From Saliphagus infecundisoli (GTDB lineage Archaea; Halobacteriota; Halobacteria; Halobacteriales; Natrialbaceae): a stretch of 64,000 nt of DNA. Under the pieces are notes generated by a model, which saw only the letters and a program-made list of their open reading frames with translations, was not told where the DNA came from and ran no database searches. The stretch lies in NCBI RefSeq assembly GCF_020177375.1, contig NZ_JAIWHV010000008.1, forward strand, positions 87,410 through 151,409, written 5' to 3'. Position 1 is the first letter of the stretch; the number at the start of each line of letters is the position of its first letter. Below are positions 9,112 to 17,356 of this stretch, piece after piece. Made by a program: the position numbers and the translations under genes.

Positions 9112-10130
9112 ATGACGACGTGGGGCGGGAAGTTGGATGGTGTCGATGAGGAGCAGTTGCGCCAGCAACTGCGCACGGAGACGGATGCGAAAGCGGTCAA
9201 ACGCCTCACGAGTGCTCTGCTGTATCGACAGGGAAAGTCACCGGCAGAGATCGAACAGCTGCTCGGATTCCCCGAACAAACAGTCTACGATTGGCTCGAC
9301 ACTGTCGCCAAGCGCGACCCAACCGCGCTCGGCGACCTCCCTCGTCCCGGCCAACCCGCCCGCCTCACCGACGACCAGTGGACAGAACTGACGGCGACGC
9401 TGGCGGCGTCGCCGTCGGAAGCAGGCTACGATCAACCGACGTGGACACCAGCTCTCGTCCGTGAGTACGTCGCTGAGACGTTCGACGTCGAGTACTCGCT
9501 GGCGCACATGTATCGTGTGATGAAGCGGGCGGGCCTGTCTTACCAGACAGCCCGCCCGCATCACTACAAAGCAGATCCCGCTGAACAACGGCGCTGGCGT
9601 GAGGAGTTCAAAAAAAGTGGCCGACGCTGAAGGCAAAAGGCCGCCGAATCGTCGTCATCGATCAGCACACCCAGGTGATCAAGACCACGCAAAAACGCGC
9701 ATGGTTTCCGGTGAACTCCCGCCCGAGACTGCCGGTCTCGGGCGGTCGAGCCTCGGTTAATCTGTTAGGCGCGGTCACCGACGACGGTGACCACTTCATC
9801 TCATTCGTCGACGGCTCGTTCACTGGAAAAGTAGCCGCGCACTTTCTCCGAGCACTCCAAGAAGAGTTCGGAGAGAAGTTGGTGATCGTCCTAGACAACG
9901 CGCCGTATTTCATCGCGAAGTACCTCAAGAAGCAGGCCGCGAAAGCGGGCCTGCTTCTTGAATATCTCCCACCGTATGCACCGGAAATGAATCCACTCGA
10001 ACAGTGCTGGCGTCAATTGAACGAGGGACGTGCCAACAAACTCTATCGAACGCTTCCAGAGCTGAAAGCGTATCTCACGAGTACACTTCCGACCCTCAGC
10101 TCACCGAGAATCTATGAATATCTCTGCTGA
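9112..10130 (+). CDS. IS630-type transposase, made by -1 frameshift
   Basis: A DDE transposase catalysing cut-and-paste movement at TA sites. Frame one (9112-9630) has an N-terminal helix-turn-helix region (KSPAEIEQLLGFPEQTVYDW) and ends at TGA. The -1 frame carries the catalytic half: VVIDQ (first Asp), VIVLDNAPYF (second Asp) and PPYAPEMNPLEQCW (Glu). The frames meet at a run of seven A (9610-9616). Shifting there gives EEFKKKWPTLKAKGRRIVVID without a break, about 339 residues, normal for the family. The A-run could work by ribosomal or transcriptional slippage, or could be a simple mutation. The stop lies inside the right inverted repeat. Confidence 0.8.
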
Positions 10131-10134
10131 TCCC
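10113..10134 (-). repeat. Right inverted repeat of the IS630-type element
   Basis: Read on the minus strand it begins GGGATCAGCAGAGATATTCA. It contains the transposase stop codon and is followed by the TA target at 10135-10136. Confidence 0.7.
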
Positions 10135-10136
10135 TA

Positions 10137-11429
10137 TCAGTCCCCGGCAATAGGCCTGTAACTCTCGCCGTTCATTGTCCCACCATTCACACGCACGTCT
10201 ACTGGTGTCGAAGGAAATCGGAGATTTTCTGACCATTGGAAAGCTCCGCTTTCCAAGACGTCTCCGTCCCCCGACGTGGGCGAGGAACGGAGTCTGTGTG
10301 TTCGCTTCCGGGCATAGCGTAGCCCGATGTTTTTCGCGCCATTGTAGTCCGCGTTGACCTCGTAGCCGCATTTCTGGCAGTGAAAGTGCTCGCCGTCGCG
10401 GTTGTGCTCGTGCGTGAACCCACAGTCCATCCGAGAACAGCGGTGGGACGTGTGGTTCGGTGCAACCTGTTCGACGGAGACGCCGCGTTCGGGTGCCTTG
10501 TACTCGACCAGCCGGCGGAACGCCCAGACGTGGTGCCACTCCGCAAACGGCAACCGCTCGCGGATGCCGTCCAACTTCTCGAACGCGATTACGTCGCACC
10601 CGTTCTCAGCGGCTTCGGTGACGATCTCGTTTGCGACGGTGTGAATGTACTGTTTTCACCACGCTTCTTCGCGCTTTCCGAGCCGAAGAAGCGCGTTGTG
10701 TGCGGCTTGTGTCCCGCGCTGTTGCAGCTTCCCACGCCGCTTCTCGAACTCGCCAGACCAGTGATCGTAGTCGTCGCCCTGCCAGAACGTGCCGGTCGAA
10801 GCGACAGCGAGACTAGTGACGCCGAGGTCGATACCGAGGACCGTCTGGTGCTCGGTATCTGCCGAAACCTCGACATGGTTGCCGTCCGATTCGCACCGCC
10901 GAGTCGAGAGGTGCAGGTAAAACTCGTCGGTTACCGCGTCGTACCTGAGCGTACTCTCGCGGAACTCGTAGTCCTCGGAGAGAACGTACCGTTCGTAGGG
11001 CGTCGGGCTGTCCGACGGCAACACGAACGGAAGTTCGATGCGACCATCGACCGTTGCAAGCGACGCTTTGTTGCGGGAGAACGTCGCGCTTCGCGTGTCG
11101 TAGTCGATGGTCTCGGCAGTGAACGTGGGACGGGAGACGCGCCGCCCGTTCTTCCAGCGTTCGACAACGCCCTTGACGGCTTCGACGCCGCGACGAATGG
11201 CGGCTTGGACGAGTTGTGCCTGCAAGTCCGTCTCCTCGCGGAGGTCGGCGTACAATGCGTCCCGAACCTCCCGTTTGTTGGTCTTGCACTCGGTGAACGA
11301 GGTATCCAACCAACAGAACGCGGCGGTTCGATTCGCACAGTGCAGATACTGTGTGGCAGTTCGGTGGAAAGCGTCGCGGTGCTCGTCGGAAACGGCGAGT
11401 TTCACGACGGCAGTTCGACGCACTTTCAT
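10137..11429 (-). pseudogene. tnpB: tnpB (RuvC-type RNA-guided nuclease) with in-frame TGA
   Basis: The frame encodes 430 codons, full length for TnpB, but codon 258 is TGA (10656-10658). On both sides the frame and sequence continue without shift (GKREEAW, stop, [12 protein letters not shown]). All RuvC catalytic residues are kept: Asp201 in VLGIDLGVTSL, Glu284 in VIAFEKLDG and Asp361 in [12 protein letters not shown]. The zinc finger has Cys331, Cys336, Cys351 and Cys354. TnpB uses an RNA from its own 3' end to cut DNA and keep its element. Here that end has been displaced by the IS630-type insertion just after the stop codon at 10137-10139. The protein is probably inactive unless the TGA is read through. 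Confidence 0.85.
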
Positions 11430-11659
11430 ACCTCAGATAAAACCCAACGGTACGTAAACGTCCGGGAGTCGGCCTGCCACTGTCGTGTGGGTTCGGTAGT
11501 CCGCGATCGGCTCCTCCCCTCCCTACTCGCGCCTCCGTGCGACAGAGCGTCGCACTTCCGGCGCTCGTTGAGGATAGCGCGGGACTCCGTCCCCCAGACC
11601 ATGCGAACGGCGAAGCCGTGAGCAGAAGGGGGCTCCGCCTTGCAATTAAGCTGACCTGC
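11430..11659. other. Non-coding left-end region of the tnpB element
   Basis: These 230 nt between tnpB and the next gene hold no convincing gene. Short palindromes are present: GCGACAGAGCGTCGC (about 11539-11553), GGGACTCCGTCCCC (about 11580-11593), and ACGGCGAAGCCGT (about 11608-11620). They are typical of the structured left end of IS200/IS605-type elements and also contain the tnpB promoter. The exact element boundary cannot be read. Confidence 0.45.
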
Positions 11660-11839
11660 TTACTGCATTCCCCAGGCTCCAAGCAGCGAGTTGAGCAGTC
11701 CCTTCACGACGAGGCCCAGCCCCGCGATGGCGAGCGCGATCCCCGCCGCGACGATCAGGTTCGCGTAGGCAACGAGCGCGATCCCGACGAGGACGAGCGC
11801 CAGCCCGGCGATCCCGACGGCCCCGAGTTTGTCGAACAT
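11660..11839 (-). CDS. Small two-helix membrane protein
   Basis: A 59-residue protein starting MFDKLGAVGIAG. Two hydrophobic segments (about residues 8-27 and 29-48) are separated by a short turn with YAN, and the tail is NSLLGAWGMQ. It resembles short haloarchaeal membrane proteins of unknown function. The ATG at 11837-11839 is chosen because upstream in-frame sequence is low-complexity and overlaps the next gene. It lies directly beside the left end of the tnpB element and 55 nt downstream of the acidic membrane protein on the same strand. Confidence 0.7.
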   Translation of the reverse strand: MFDKLGAVGIAGLALVLVGIALVAYANLIVAAGIALAIAGLGLVVKGLLNSLLGAWGMQ

Positions 11840-11894
11840 GTCCCTGGAAACCCCCCTCCGATCCATCAACCTTACGACATGGCGGCCTCGGGGC

Positions 11895-12791
11895 TCAGAA
11901 CTCGATCCCGATGTCGCCATCGCCGGAGTCGTTATCATCGTCCCCGTCACTCGAGAGGCCATCGCCGCCGTCATCGCTCCCGTCGGCCGGTCCCCCGTCG
12001 TTCTCGTTTCGACCGTCGCCCGCTCCGTTCCCCTGGCTTCCGGGACCGGCCCCGTCGCCGGCCGTGGGTCCGTCCTCGTCGTCCGCTTCGCCGTCGTCCG
12101 CGTCGTCGAACAGGGACCCGAGGTCGTCGTCCGCTCCGCTGTCGTCCGTTCCGCCGTCGCCTGCCTCGCCGTCACCGTCCTCGCCGTCGCTTGAGGGATC
12201 GCTCGCCGGGGTCCCGTCGCCGTCCTCGTCGCCGAACGACTCGTCGTCGCTGCTGTCGGTCGCGTCGTCCGCACCTGCGTCCTCGTCGTTCGCCTCGCTC
12301 CCGTCGCCCTCCCCGTCAGCGCCGTCGGCCGACCGACCGTCCGCGGGCCGGTCGGCTCCGTCGTCTCCGGGTTCGTCGTCCTGGCTCTCGCCCTCGTCGG
12401 TCGGCGTGTCGCCTCCCGTCCCCTCCCCAGTCCCCTCGGAGTCGGCGTTGCCCGACTCCTCTCCGTCATCCGCGGTCTCCGGGGAGCCGTCGCTCCCCGC
12501 GTCGGCCCCGTTCGCGCCACCCCCATCGTCGGTGGCCGTTGCCGGCTCCCCGCCCTCGAGTTCCGGGCCACTCCCCGCCGGGTCGTCGTCGGAGCCGACG
12601 AGGGCGTCCACTACGAGCGGGCCGCCGACCGTGAGGATCGTACCGAGGACGAAGACGCCGATTCCGGCGGCGACGAGCCCCGACTGGAGGTCGAGGTCCC
12701 GAACCTCCTCCCAGGGCGGGCGCGAAGCGTCCCCGGGGTCCGGTCGCTCCCGGTCGTGGCTCGATCCGTCCTCTCCGTCGGTCCCGTTCAT
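11895..12791 (-). CDS. Membrane-anchored protein with long Asp/Gly/Ser-rich tail
   Basis: A 298-residue protein beginning MNGTDGEDGSSHD. A hydrophilic N-terminus with PPWEEVRDLDLQSG leads into one membrane helix at about residues 38-62 (GLVAAGIGVFVLGTILTVGG). The remaining 230 residues are nearly all Asp, Gly, Ser, Glu, Ala and Thr, ending GDGDIGIEF. There is no recognisable catalytic domain. The tail is probably disordered and extremely negative, either outside the cell or as an intracellular acidic brush; topology is not clear. The reading frame is supported by the hydrophobic segment and by the conserved-looking end motif, but low complexity makes homology unsafe. Confidence 0.65.
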   Translation of the reverse strand: MNGTDGEDGSSHDRERPDPGDASRPPWEEVRDLDLQSGLVAAGIGVFVLGTILTVGGPLVVDALVGSDDDPAGSGPELEGGEPATATDDGGGANGADAGSDGSPETADDGEESGNADSEGTGEGTGGDTPTDEGESQDDEPGDDGADRPADGRSADGADGEGDGSEANDEDAGADDATDSSDDESFGDEDGDGTPASDPSSDGEDGDGEAGDGGTDDSGADDDLGSLFDDADDGEADDEDGPTAGDGAGPGSQGNGAGDGRNENDGGPADGSDDGGDGLSSDGDDDNDSGDGDIGIEF

Positions 12792-13005
12792 CGTGGGTCG
12801 GAGTCCGCTTCCCGCCGATCGCCGGCGTAGCGGTCGTTGGCCCAAGTACGGGGTCCGTGGGTTATTATACTGGCGCTAAACGCCCGCTTCGTCCGTCGTG
12901 CCCGGGAACGGCGACGGTGTCGGCAGCGAGGGAACGACGCCCGAACCCCGCGGGAAGGATCTCCGGGAGGGAACCGGGAGACTCCGTTCCGCCGGTTAGC
13001 CCCCA

Positions 13006-13038
13006 CATAAATTCCATACGATAGGGAATGTATTTATG
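13006..13038. promoter_or_regulatory. Promoter and candidate operator of the PadR-type gene
   Basis: CATAAATTCC (13006-13015) and GGAATGTATTTATG (13025-13038) form an interrupted inverted repeat (CATAAA/TTTATG and TTCC/GGAA). The TATA-like TATTTA at 13031-13036 lies about 26-31 nt before the ATG at 13062. A dimeric regulator bound here would cover the TATA box, which suggests autoregulation. Confidence 0.5.
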
Positions 13039-13061
13039 CAGGGAGCCTCGAACGGGGAACC

Positions 13062-13364
13062 ATGTTGGCCGAGTTGACCGGCTTCCAGCGAGATTTGTTG
13101 TTCGTCCTCTGTGGGATGGACACGCCGAGCGGAAGCGAGATCATGCGCGAGGTCGAACAGTCCCAGGATCGGTCGGTGCTCCACGGCCGGCTCTACTCGA
13201 ACCTGGACGAACTCGTCGAGGCGGGGTTCGTCGAGAAGGGGGAACTCGACGGGCGGACGAACTACTACTCGCTGACCGAGGCGGGCTACGAGCGGCTCCG
13301 GGCCCGCCACGAGTGGGAAGGGGGATACCTCGAGGCGCGCTCGGGGGAGACGGACGCCGAGTAG
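13062..13364 (+). CDS. PadR-like winged-helix transcriptional regulator
   Basis: A 100-residue DNA-binding protein. The pattern LTGFQRDLLFVLCG, then GSEIMREVEQ, GRLYSNLDELVEAGFVEKGELDGRTNYY and LTEAGYERL is the PadR-type winged helix with its wing and dimer helix. Such proteins repress nearby genes in response to small molecules. The start at 13062 has a TATA-like box 28 nt upstream within an inverted repeat, and the longer upstream frame lacks conserved sequence. Neighbours on both sides are convergent or divergent, so the target is likely its own promoter or the acidic membrane protein. Confidence 0.85.
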   Translation: MLAELTGFQRDLLFVLCGMDTPSGSEIMREVEQSQDRSVLHGRLYSNLDELVEAGFVEKGELDGRTNYYSLTEAGYERLRARHEWEGGYLEARSGETDAE

Positions 13365-13367
13365 CTC

Positions 13368-13988
13368 CTACCCCTCAGTCCGCACCGCGACCTCCGACTC
13401 GCTGGCCTCCCACTCCTCGCGGGAGACGGTGTAGCGGTGGCAGTCTTCGGGCTCGCCGTCGATGACGACGAAGTTCCGTACCAGTCCCTCGCGGCGGCCA
13501 CCGTGGGCCTCGACGTACTTCTCGATGGCGCGGTTCGAGCGGTCGTTGTCCGCGTCCGCGGTGACCGCCACGCAGTCGAGGTCGAGGCGGTCGAACGCCA
13601 CCGCCATGAACGCGGCGGCGCGCTCGCCGGAGTACCCCCGGCCCCAGAACCGTTTCCGGAGCCAGGTGCCGAGCGTCATCGTCCGCCGATCCCAGTCGAC
13701 GCCGAAGCCGGCCATCCCGGCGATCTCGCCGGTGCCCTCCTCGCCCTCGCGGGGGTAGACCATGTAGGACGCCCGCTCGTCCTCCTCGCGGCCCTCGGCG
13801 ACGCGCTCCAGAAAGTCGACGGTCTCCTTTGGCGTACTGTGGGGCTCCCAGGTGACGTACTCGGTGACCTCGTCTATCCCCGGGTCCGACGAACAGATCT
13901 CGTAGAACTCGAGGACGTCGACCGTCTCGGGGCCGGCGGCCTCGAGGCGCAGTCGGTCGGTCTCGATCGTCTCGGGGAACAGATCCAT
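13368..13988 (-). CDS. GNAT family N-acetyltransferase (RimJ/RimL type)
   Basis: A 206-residue acetyl-CoA-dependent acetyltransferase. The start MDLFPETIETDRLRLE is typical of RimJ/RimL-like proteins acting on protein N-termini or small amines. The acetyl-CoA pyrophosphate loop is WLRKRFWGRGYSGERAAAF (R/Q-x-x-G-x-G/A type), followed by VTADADNDRSNRAIEKY. The ATG at 13986-13988 is preferred over an in-frame start 66 nt upstream that lacks family sequence. It converges with the PadR gene (3-nt gap). Substrate not predictable. Confidence 0.85.
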   Translation of the reverse strand: MDLFPETIETDRLRLEAAGPETVDVLEFYEICSSDPGIDEVTEYVTWEPHSTPKETVDFLERVAEGREEDERASYMVYPREGEEGTGEIAGMAGFGVDWDRRTMTLGTWLRKRFWGRGYSGERAAAFMAVAFDRLDLDCVAVTADADNDRSNRAIEKYVEAHGGRREGLVRNFVVIDGEPEDCHRYTVSREEWEASESEVAVRTEG

Positions 13989-14050
13989 AGAACGTCCGAC
14001 GGACGGTCGCACAAAAGCGTTGTCGCGGGTGTGTGAAGCGTGGCCGTAGG

Positions 14051-14512
14051 TCACTCGCGCTCGGCGACCGCGCGTTTCAGCGAGAGGACGGTTCGCTCGA
14101 ACCCACAGACCAGTTCGTCGTCGCCGTTGAACGCCTCGACGCGCATCGTGACGACCCCGCGCTCGCCGTCGCTGGTCTCGCGCTTGTCGGTGACCGTCGA
14201 GCGCGCGTGGATCGTGTCGCCGTGGAACACGGGGTTTGGGTGTTCGACGCCGTCGTACGAGAGGTTCGCGACGATCGTCCCGTCGGTGGTCTCGGGGATC
14301 GAGAGCCCGACGGCCAGGCTCATCGTGTAGAGGCCGTTGACGACCCGCTCGCCGAACTCGGTGTCGGCGGCGAACTCCCGATCCAGGTGCAGGGGCTGCT
14401 GGTTCATCGTCATGTCACAGAACCGCTGGTTGTCGCCCTCGCTTACCGTTCGGCGTTTCTCGTGGTCGATCGTCTCGCCGACGGTGAACTCCTCGAAGTA
14501 GCGTCCGGCCAT
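14051..14512 (-). CDS. MaoC-type hydratase
   Basis: A 153-residue hot-dog-fold protein starting MAGRYFEEFTVGETI. The MaoC signature is present: FCDMTMNQQPLHLD (catalytic Asp/Asn region with a following His) and VVNGLYTMSLAVG, then the FHGDTIHARSTV strand. MaoC proteins add water to enoyl-CoA esters. It is divergent from a CitE-type lyase, which is followed by glutamate dehydrogenase. That context fits mesaconyl-CoA hydratase of the methylaspartate cycle, but the sequence alone does not fix the substrate. A T-rich box lies about 25 nt upstream of the ATG. Confidence 0.85.
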   Translation of the reverse strand: MAGRYFEEFTVGETIDHEKRRTVSEGDNQRFCDMTMNQQPLHLDREFAADTEFGERVVNGLYTMSLAVGLSIPETTDGTIVANLSYDGVEHPNPVFHGDTIHARSTVTDKRETSDGERGVVTMRVEAFNGDDELVCGFERTVLSLKRAVAERE

Positions 14513-14591
14513 ATCCGGTGTAGCACCACGACCCCCAAAAACGCTCGCCGCTGGCCCCACGATTGACGGTGCCCCGGAGAGCAGTGGGGGT

Positions 14592-15416
14592 ATGGCCCGA
14601 CGAAGCCTGCTCTTTACCCCCGGCGACCGTCCCGAGATGATGCGAACGGCCCTCGAGTCGGGGGCCGACGCCGTGATCTTCGACCTGGAGGACGCGGTCT
14701 CGCCCGACGGAAAGACCGCCGCGCGCGAGGCGGTGGGCGACCTGCTGGCCGACGCCGCAGATGCCGAAAGCGAGGTCTGCGTCCGCGTCGAGTCCGGGCG
14801 GGCGGCCGAGGATCTCGACGCGGTCCTCGGTCCGAACGCACGCCTCGACACGCTCGTCCTCCCGAAGGTCGCGGCGGCCGAGGACGTCGAGGCGGTCGCG
14901 GCGCTCCTGACGAACCGCGACTCGGCGGCGGGCGTGTTCGCGCTGATCGAGAGCGCCCGGGGAGTGCTTTCCGCCCACGAGATCGCCGCCCACGACCGGA
15001 CGGAGGCGCTGATCTTCGGCGCCGAGGACCTCGCGGCCGACCTCGGGGCCTCCCGGAGCCGAGAGGGGACGGAGGTCCTCTATGCCCGCCAGCGGGTCGT
15101 GCTCGCCGCCGCCGCCTACGACCGGGACGCGATCGACACCGTCTTCACGGAGTTCGGGGACAGCGAGGGGCTTCGCACGGAGACGGCACGGGCCCGCCGG
15201 CTGGGCTACGACGGAAAGCTCGCGATCCACCCCGACCAGATCGAGCCGATCCACGACGCCTTCCGGCCCGACCCCGAGGAAATCGAGTGGGCCGAGCGCG
15301 TCCTCGCGGCCGAACGGGAGGCCAAGGGAGGGGTGTTCGAGGCCGACGGCGAGATGATCGACGCGCCGCTTCTCTCCCGCGCCGAGCGGATCCTCGAGCT
15401 GGCGAGCGCGGAGTGA
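14592..15416 (+). CDS. HpcH/HpaI aldolase / CitE-like CoA-ester lyase
   Basis: A 274-residue TIM-barrel lyase. MARRSLLFTPGDRPEMM is the CitE N-terminus. FDLEDAVSPDGK, LIESARGVLSAHEIA and IFGAEDLAADLG supply the magnesium-binding Glu/Asp residues, and LGYDGKLAIHPDQIEPI is the C-terminal CoA-end motif. Likely reactions are cleavage of beta-methylmalyl-CoA or malyl-CoA to glyoxylate and an acyl-CoA, or a thioesterase variant. The divergent MaoC hydratase and the downstream glutamate dehydrogenase suggest glyoxylate formation in the methylaspartate cycle (inference). Confidence 0.85.
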   Translation: MARRSLLFTPGDRPEMMRTALESGADAVIFDLEDAVSPDGKTAAREAVGDLLADAADAESEVCVRVESGRAAEDLDAVLGPNARLDTLVLPKVAAAEDVEAVAALLTNRDSAAGVFALIESARGVLSAHEIAAHDRTEALIFGAEDLAADLGASRSREGTEVLYARQRVVLAAAAYDRDAIDTVFTEFGDSEGLRTETARARRLGYDGKLAIHPDQIEPIHDAFRPDPEEIEWAERVLAAEREAKGGVFEADGEMIDAPLLSRAERILELASAE

Positions 15417-15531
15417 CTCCGGCCCACGCCCGTCCACTCCTTTAGGGCGATTATATGCCGTTCGGGCACGAACCCCATGATTTACGGTGATGTTCGCCAC
15501 ACTTATCCCACGTTCGCCGAATCCACTAGGC

Positions 15532-16794
15532 ATGTCTGCCGACGTGAACCCCTTCGAGAGCCTCCAGTCCCAGATCGACGAGGCCGCGGCCCACATGGAC
15601 GTCGCCGACGACGTCGTCGAGCGGCTCAAACACCCCGAGCGGGTCCTCGAGACGAACCTGACCGTAGAGCGCGACGACGGTACCCTGGAGCGGTTCAAGG
15701 CCTTCCGCTCGCAGTTCAACGGCGACCGCGGCCCCTACAAGGGGGGCATCCGCTATCACCCACACGTCAGCCGCGAGGAGGTCAAGGCCCTCTCGGGGTG
15801 GATGGTCTACAAGTGTGCGATCGTGGACATCCCCTACGGCGGGGGGAAGGGTGGGATCGCGATCGACCCCGCGGAGTACAGCGAGACCGAACTCGAGCGC
15901 GTCACGCGCGCGTTCGCGGCCGAACTCCGCCCGCTGATCGGCGAGGACCGGGACGTGCCCGCACCCGACGTCAACACGGGCCAACGGGAGATGAACTGGA
16001 TCAAGGACACCTACGAGACCCTCGAGAACACGACGGCGCCGGGAGTCGTCACCGGGAAGTCGCTCTCGAGTGGCGGCAGCGAGGGCCGCGTCGAGGCGAC
16101 CGGCCGCTCGACGGTGATCGCCGCACACGAGGCCCTGGAGTACCTCGGCCGGGAGATCGAGGGCGCGACGGTCGCCGTCCAGGGTTACGGCAACGCGGGC
16201 TCGATCGCCGCCCGACTGGCCGACGAACGGGGCGCGCGCGTGGTCGCCGTCTCGGACTCCAGCGGCGGGATCCGAAGCGACGACCGCCTCGACCCGCGGG
16301 CCGTCAAGTCCCACAAGGAGGAAACCGGCAGCGTCGTCGGCTACCCCGACGCCGACAGCGAACTCACCAACGAGGAACTCCTCACGGCCGACGTCGACGT
16401 CCTGATCCCCGCGGCCCTGGAGAACGCCATCGACGGCGACCTCGCCGAGGACGTGGAGGCCGACCTGATCGTCGAGGCCGCCAACGGGCCGCTGACGCCG
16501 CGGGCCGACGACGTCCTTGCCGAGAGCGAGGTGACGGTCGTTCCCGACATCCTCGCGAACTCGGGCGGCGTCACCGTCTCCTACTTCGAGTGGGTCCAGA
16601 ACCGCCAACGTTTCCACTGGTCCGAAGAGCGTGTCAACGACGAGCTCGAGACGATGGTCGTCGACGCCTTCGACGCCCTGACCGACGCCTACGAGAACCA
16701 CGGCGCCGAGGACTTCCGGACCGCGGCCTACGTCGTCGCCGTCCAGCGGGTTGTAGACGCCTACGAGGAGTCCGGTACCTTCCCCGGCGCGTAG
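15532..16794 (+). CDS. gdh: Glutamate dehydrogenase
   Basis: A 420-residue Glu/Leu/Phe/Val-type dehydrogenase interconverting glutamate and 2-oxoglutarate with ammonia. The substrate part has [20 protein letters not shown] and the catalytic-lysine region [18 protein letters not shown]. The coenzyme Rossmann turn is [12 protein letters not shown]. The ATG at 15532 is chosen because CTTATC lies about 28 nt upstream and the 15-residue in-frame extension is not family-like. Haloarchaea have several paralogues, so cofactor preference (NAD or NADP) is open. It lies 115 nt after the CitE-type gene on the same strand. Confidence 0.94.
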   Translation: MSADVNPFESLQSQIDEAAAHMDVADDVVERLKHPERVLETNLTVERDDGTLERFKAFRSQFNGDRGPYKGGIRYHPHVSREEVKALSGWMVYKCAIVDIPYGGGKGGIAIDPAEYSETELERVTRAFAAELRPLIGEDRDVPAPDVNTGQREMNWIKDTYETLENTTAPGVVTGKSLSSGGSEGRVEATGRSTVIAAHEALEYLGREIEGATVAVQGYGNAGSIAARLADERGARVVAVSDSSGGIRSDDRLDPRAVKSHKEETGSVVGYPDADSELTNEELLTADVDVLIPAALENAIDGDLAEDVEADLIVEAANGPLTPRADDVLAESEVTVVPDILANSGGVTVSYFEWVQNRQRFHWSEERVNDELETMVVDAFDALTDAYENHGAEDFRTAAYVVAVQRVVDAYEESGTFPGA

Positions 16795-16846
16795 CGACCG
16801 GGCGACAGCCTTTTGTTCCGGCGGGGAATCCCGGAGAGCGTCGTCA

Positions 16847-17356
16847 ATGCTCCTCGAACGGCTCTCCGTCTACCGCGACCGCGTCCGGAGAGCGTTCACG
16901 GCCGCCCTGGAGGAAGAACACACCGACCGGGAGATCGCCGCGAGCTTCGCCCTCGGAACCTTCATCACCGCGATGCCAACCGGCGGGCTCGGCCTCGGAC
17001 TGTTCGTCGTTCTCGCCTATTACCTCGAGTGGGTCAGCAAGACCGCCATCTTCGCCTCCGCAGTCGTCCTCAACCCCCTGGTCAAGCCGGTGGTTTACGT
17101 CGCCAGCTACCAGCTCGGTGCCCTCGCCTTCGGCACCGAACCGGTCGCCGTCTTCGACCGGCCGCTCGCCGACGCCGCGGTGACCGCCGTCCAGCTTCTC
17201 GTGCTGGGCAACCTCGTGATCGCCCTCGTCCTCGCGGCCGCGGGCTACGCCCTCTCCCTGCGGATCGCCCGCGAACACCGCCGTCGCCGGGAGACGGGAC
17301 GACCGCTCTCCCCGGCCGCGGCGGTTTCCTCGTTCGTGGATCGGCTACGGCGGTAG
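16847..17356 (+). CDS. DUF2062 membrane protein
   Basis: A 169-residue protein with a short amphipathic N-terminus, then the DUF2062 pattern (ASFALGTFITAMPTGGLG, then VLNPLVKPVVY) and three to four hydrophobic segments, and a basic C-terminal end. The family is widespread in bacteria and archaea, sometimes near polysaccharide or lipid genes, and has no assigned reaction. The stop abuts the stop of the convergent acyl-CoA dehydrogenase with no gap. Confidence 0.85.
   Translation: MLLERLSVYRDRVRRAFTAALEEEHTDREIAASFALGTFITAMPTGGLGLGLFVVLAYYLEWVSKTAIFASAVVLNPLVKPVVYVASYQLGALAFGTEPVAVFDRPLADAAVTAVQLLVLGNLVIALVLAAAGYALSLRIAREHRRRRETGRPLSPAAAVSSFVDRLRR

Larger units (their letters stand above)
9066..10134 (+). 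mobile_element. IS630-type insertion sequence, 1069 bp, TA target duplication
   Basis: The element is bounded by imperfect 22-bp inverted repeats beginning GGGATC and is flanked on both sides by TA (9064-9065 and 10135-10136), the target duplicated by the IS630/Tc1/mariner group. It carries one transposase gene read in two overlapping frames. The transposase TATA-like box (CATATC, 9083-9088) overlaps the left repeat. It is inserted between the tnpB stop codon and the tnpB right-end hairpin. Confidence 0.8.
8987..11655 (-). mobile_element. Solo tnpB (IS1341-type) element, interrupted by an IS630-type element
   Basis: The element comprises tnpB on the minus strand, its 3' hairpin at 8990-9042 next to the DUF460 stop, and an upstream segment with several short hairpins reaching to about 11650 next to the stop of the convergent membrane-protein gene. 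No tnpA is present. An IS630-type element (9066-10134) has inserted immediately after the tnpB stop. If it is removed, tnpB is followed after about 25 nt by the hairpin, the usual arrangement for these elements. The outer boundaries are approximate because IS200/IS605-type ends have no inverted repeats or target duplication to mark them. Confidence 0.6.

Noticed and set aside
10656..10658. TGA in tnpB as selenocysteine or pyrrolysine codon
   Set aside because: Haloarchaea are not known to use either; no such element was seen and the position is not catalytic in TnpB.
10380..11621. Plus-strand 413-codon frame opposite tnpB
   Set aside because: Antisense of a recognisable tnpB with RuvC residues; the plus frame has no domain.
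12842..12900. TTATTATA-containing segment as a separate small gene promoter
   Set aside because: It lies about 70 nt before the acidic membrane protein start on the minus strand and no extra gene follows on either side; at most it is a promoter with a short leader.
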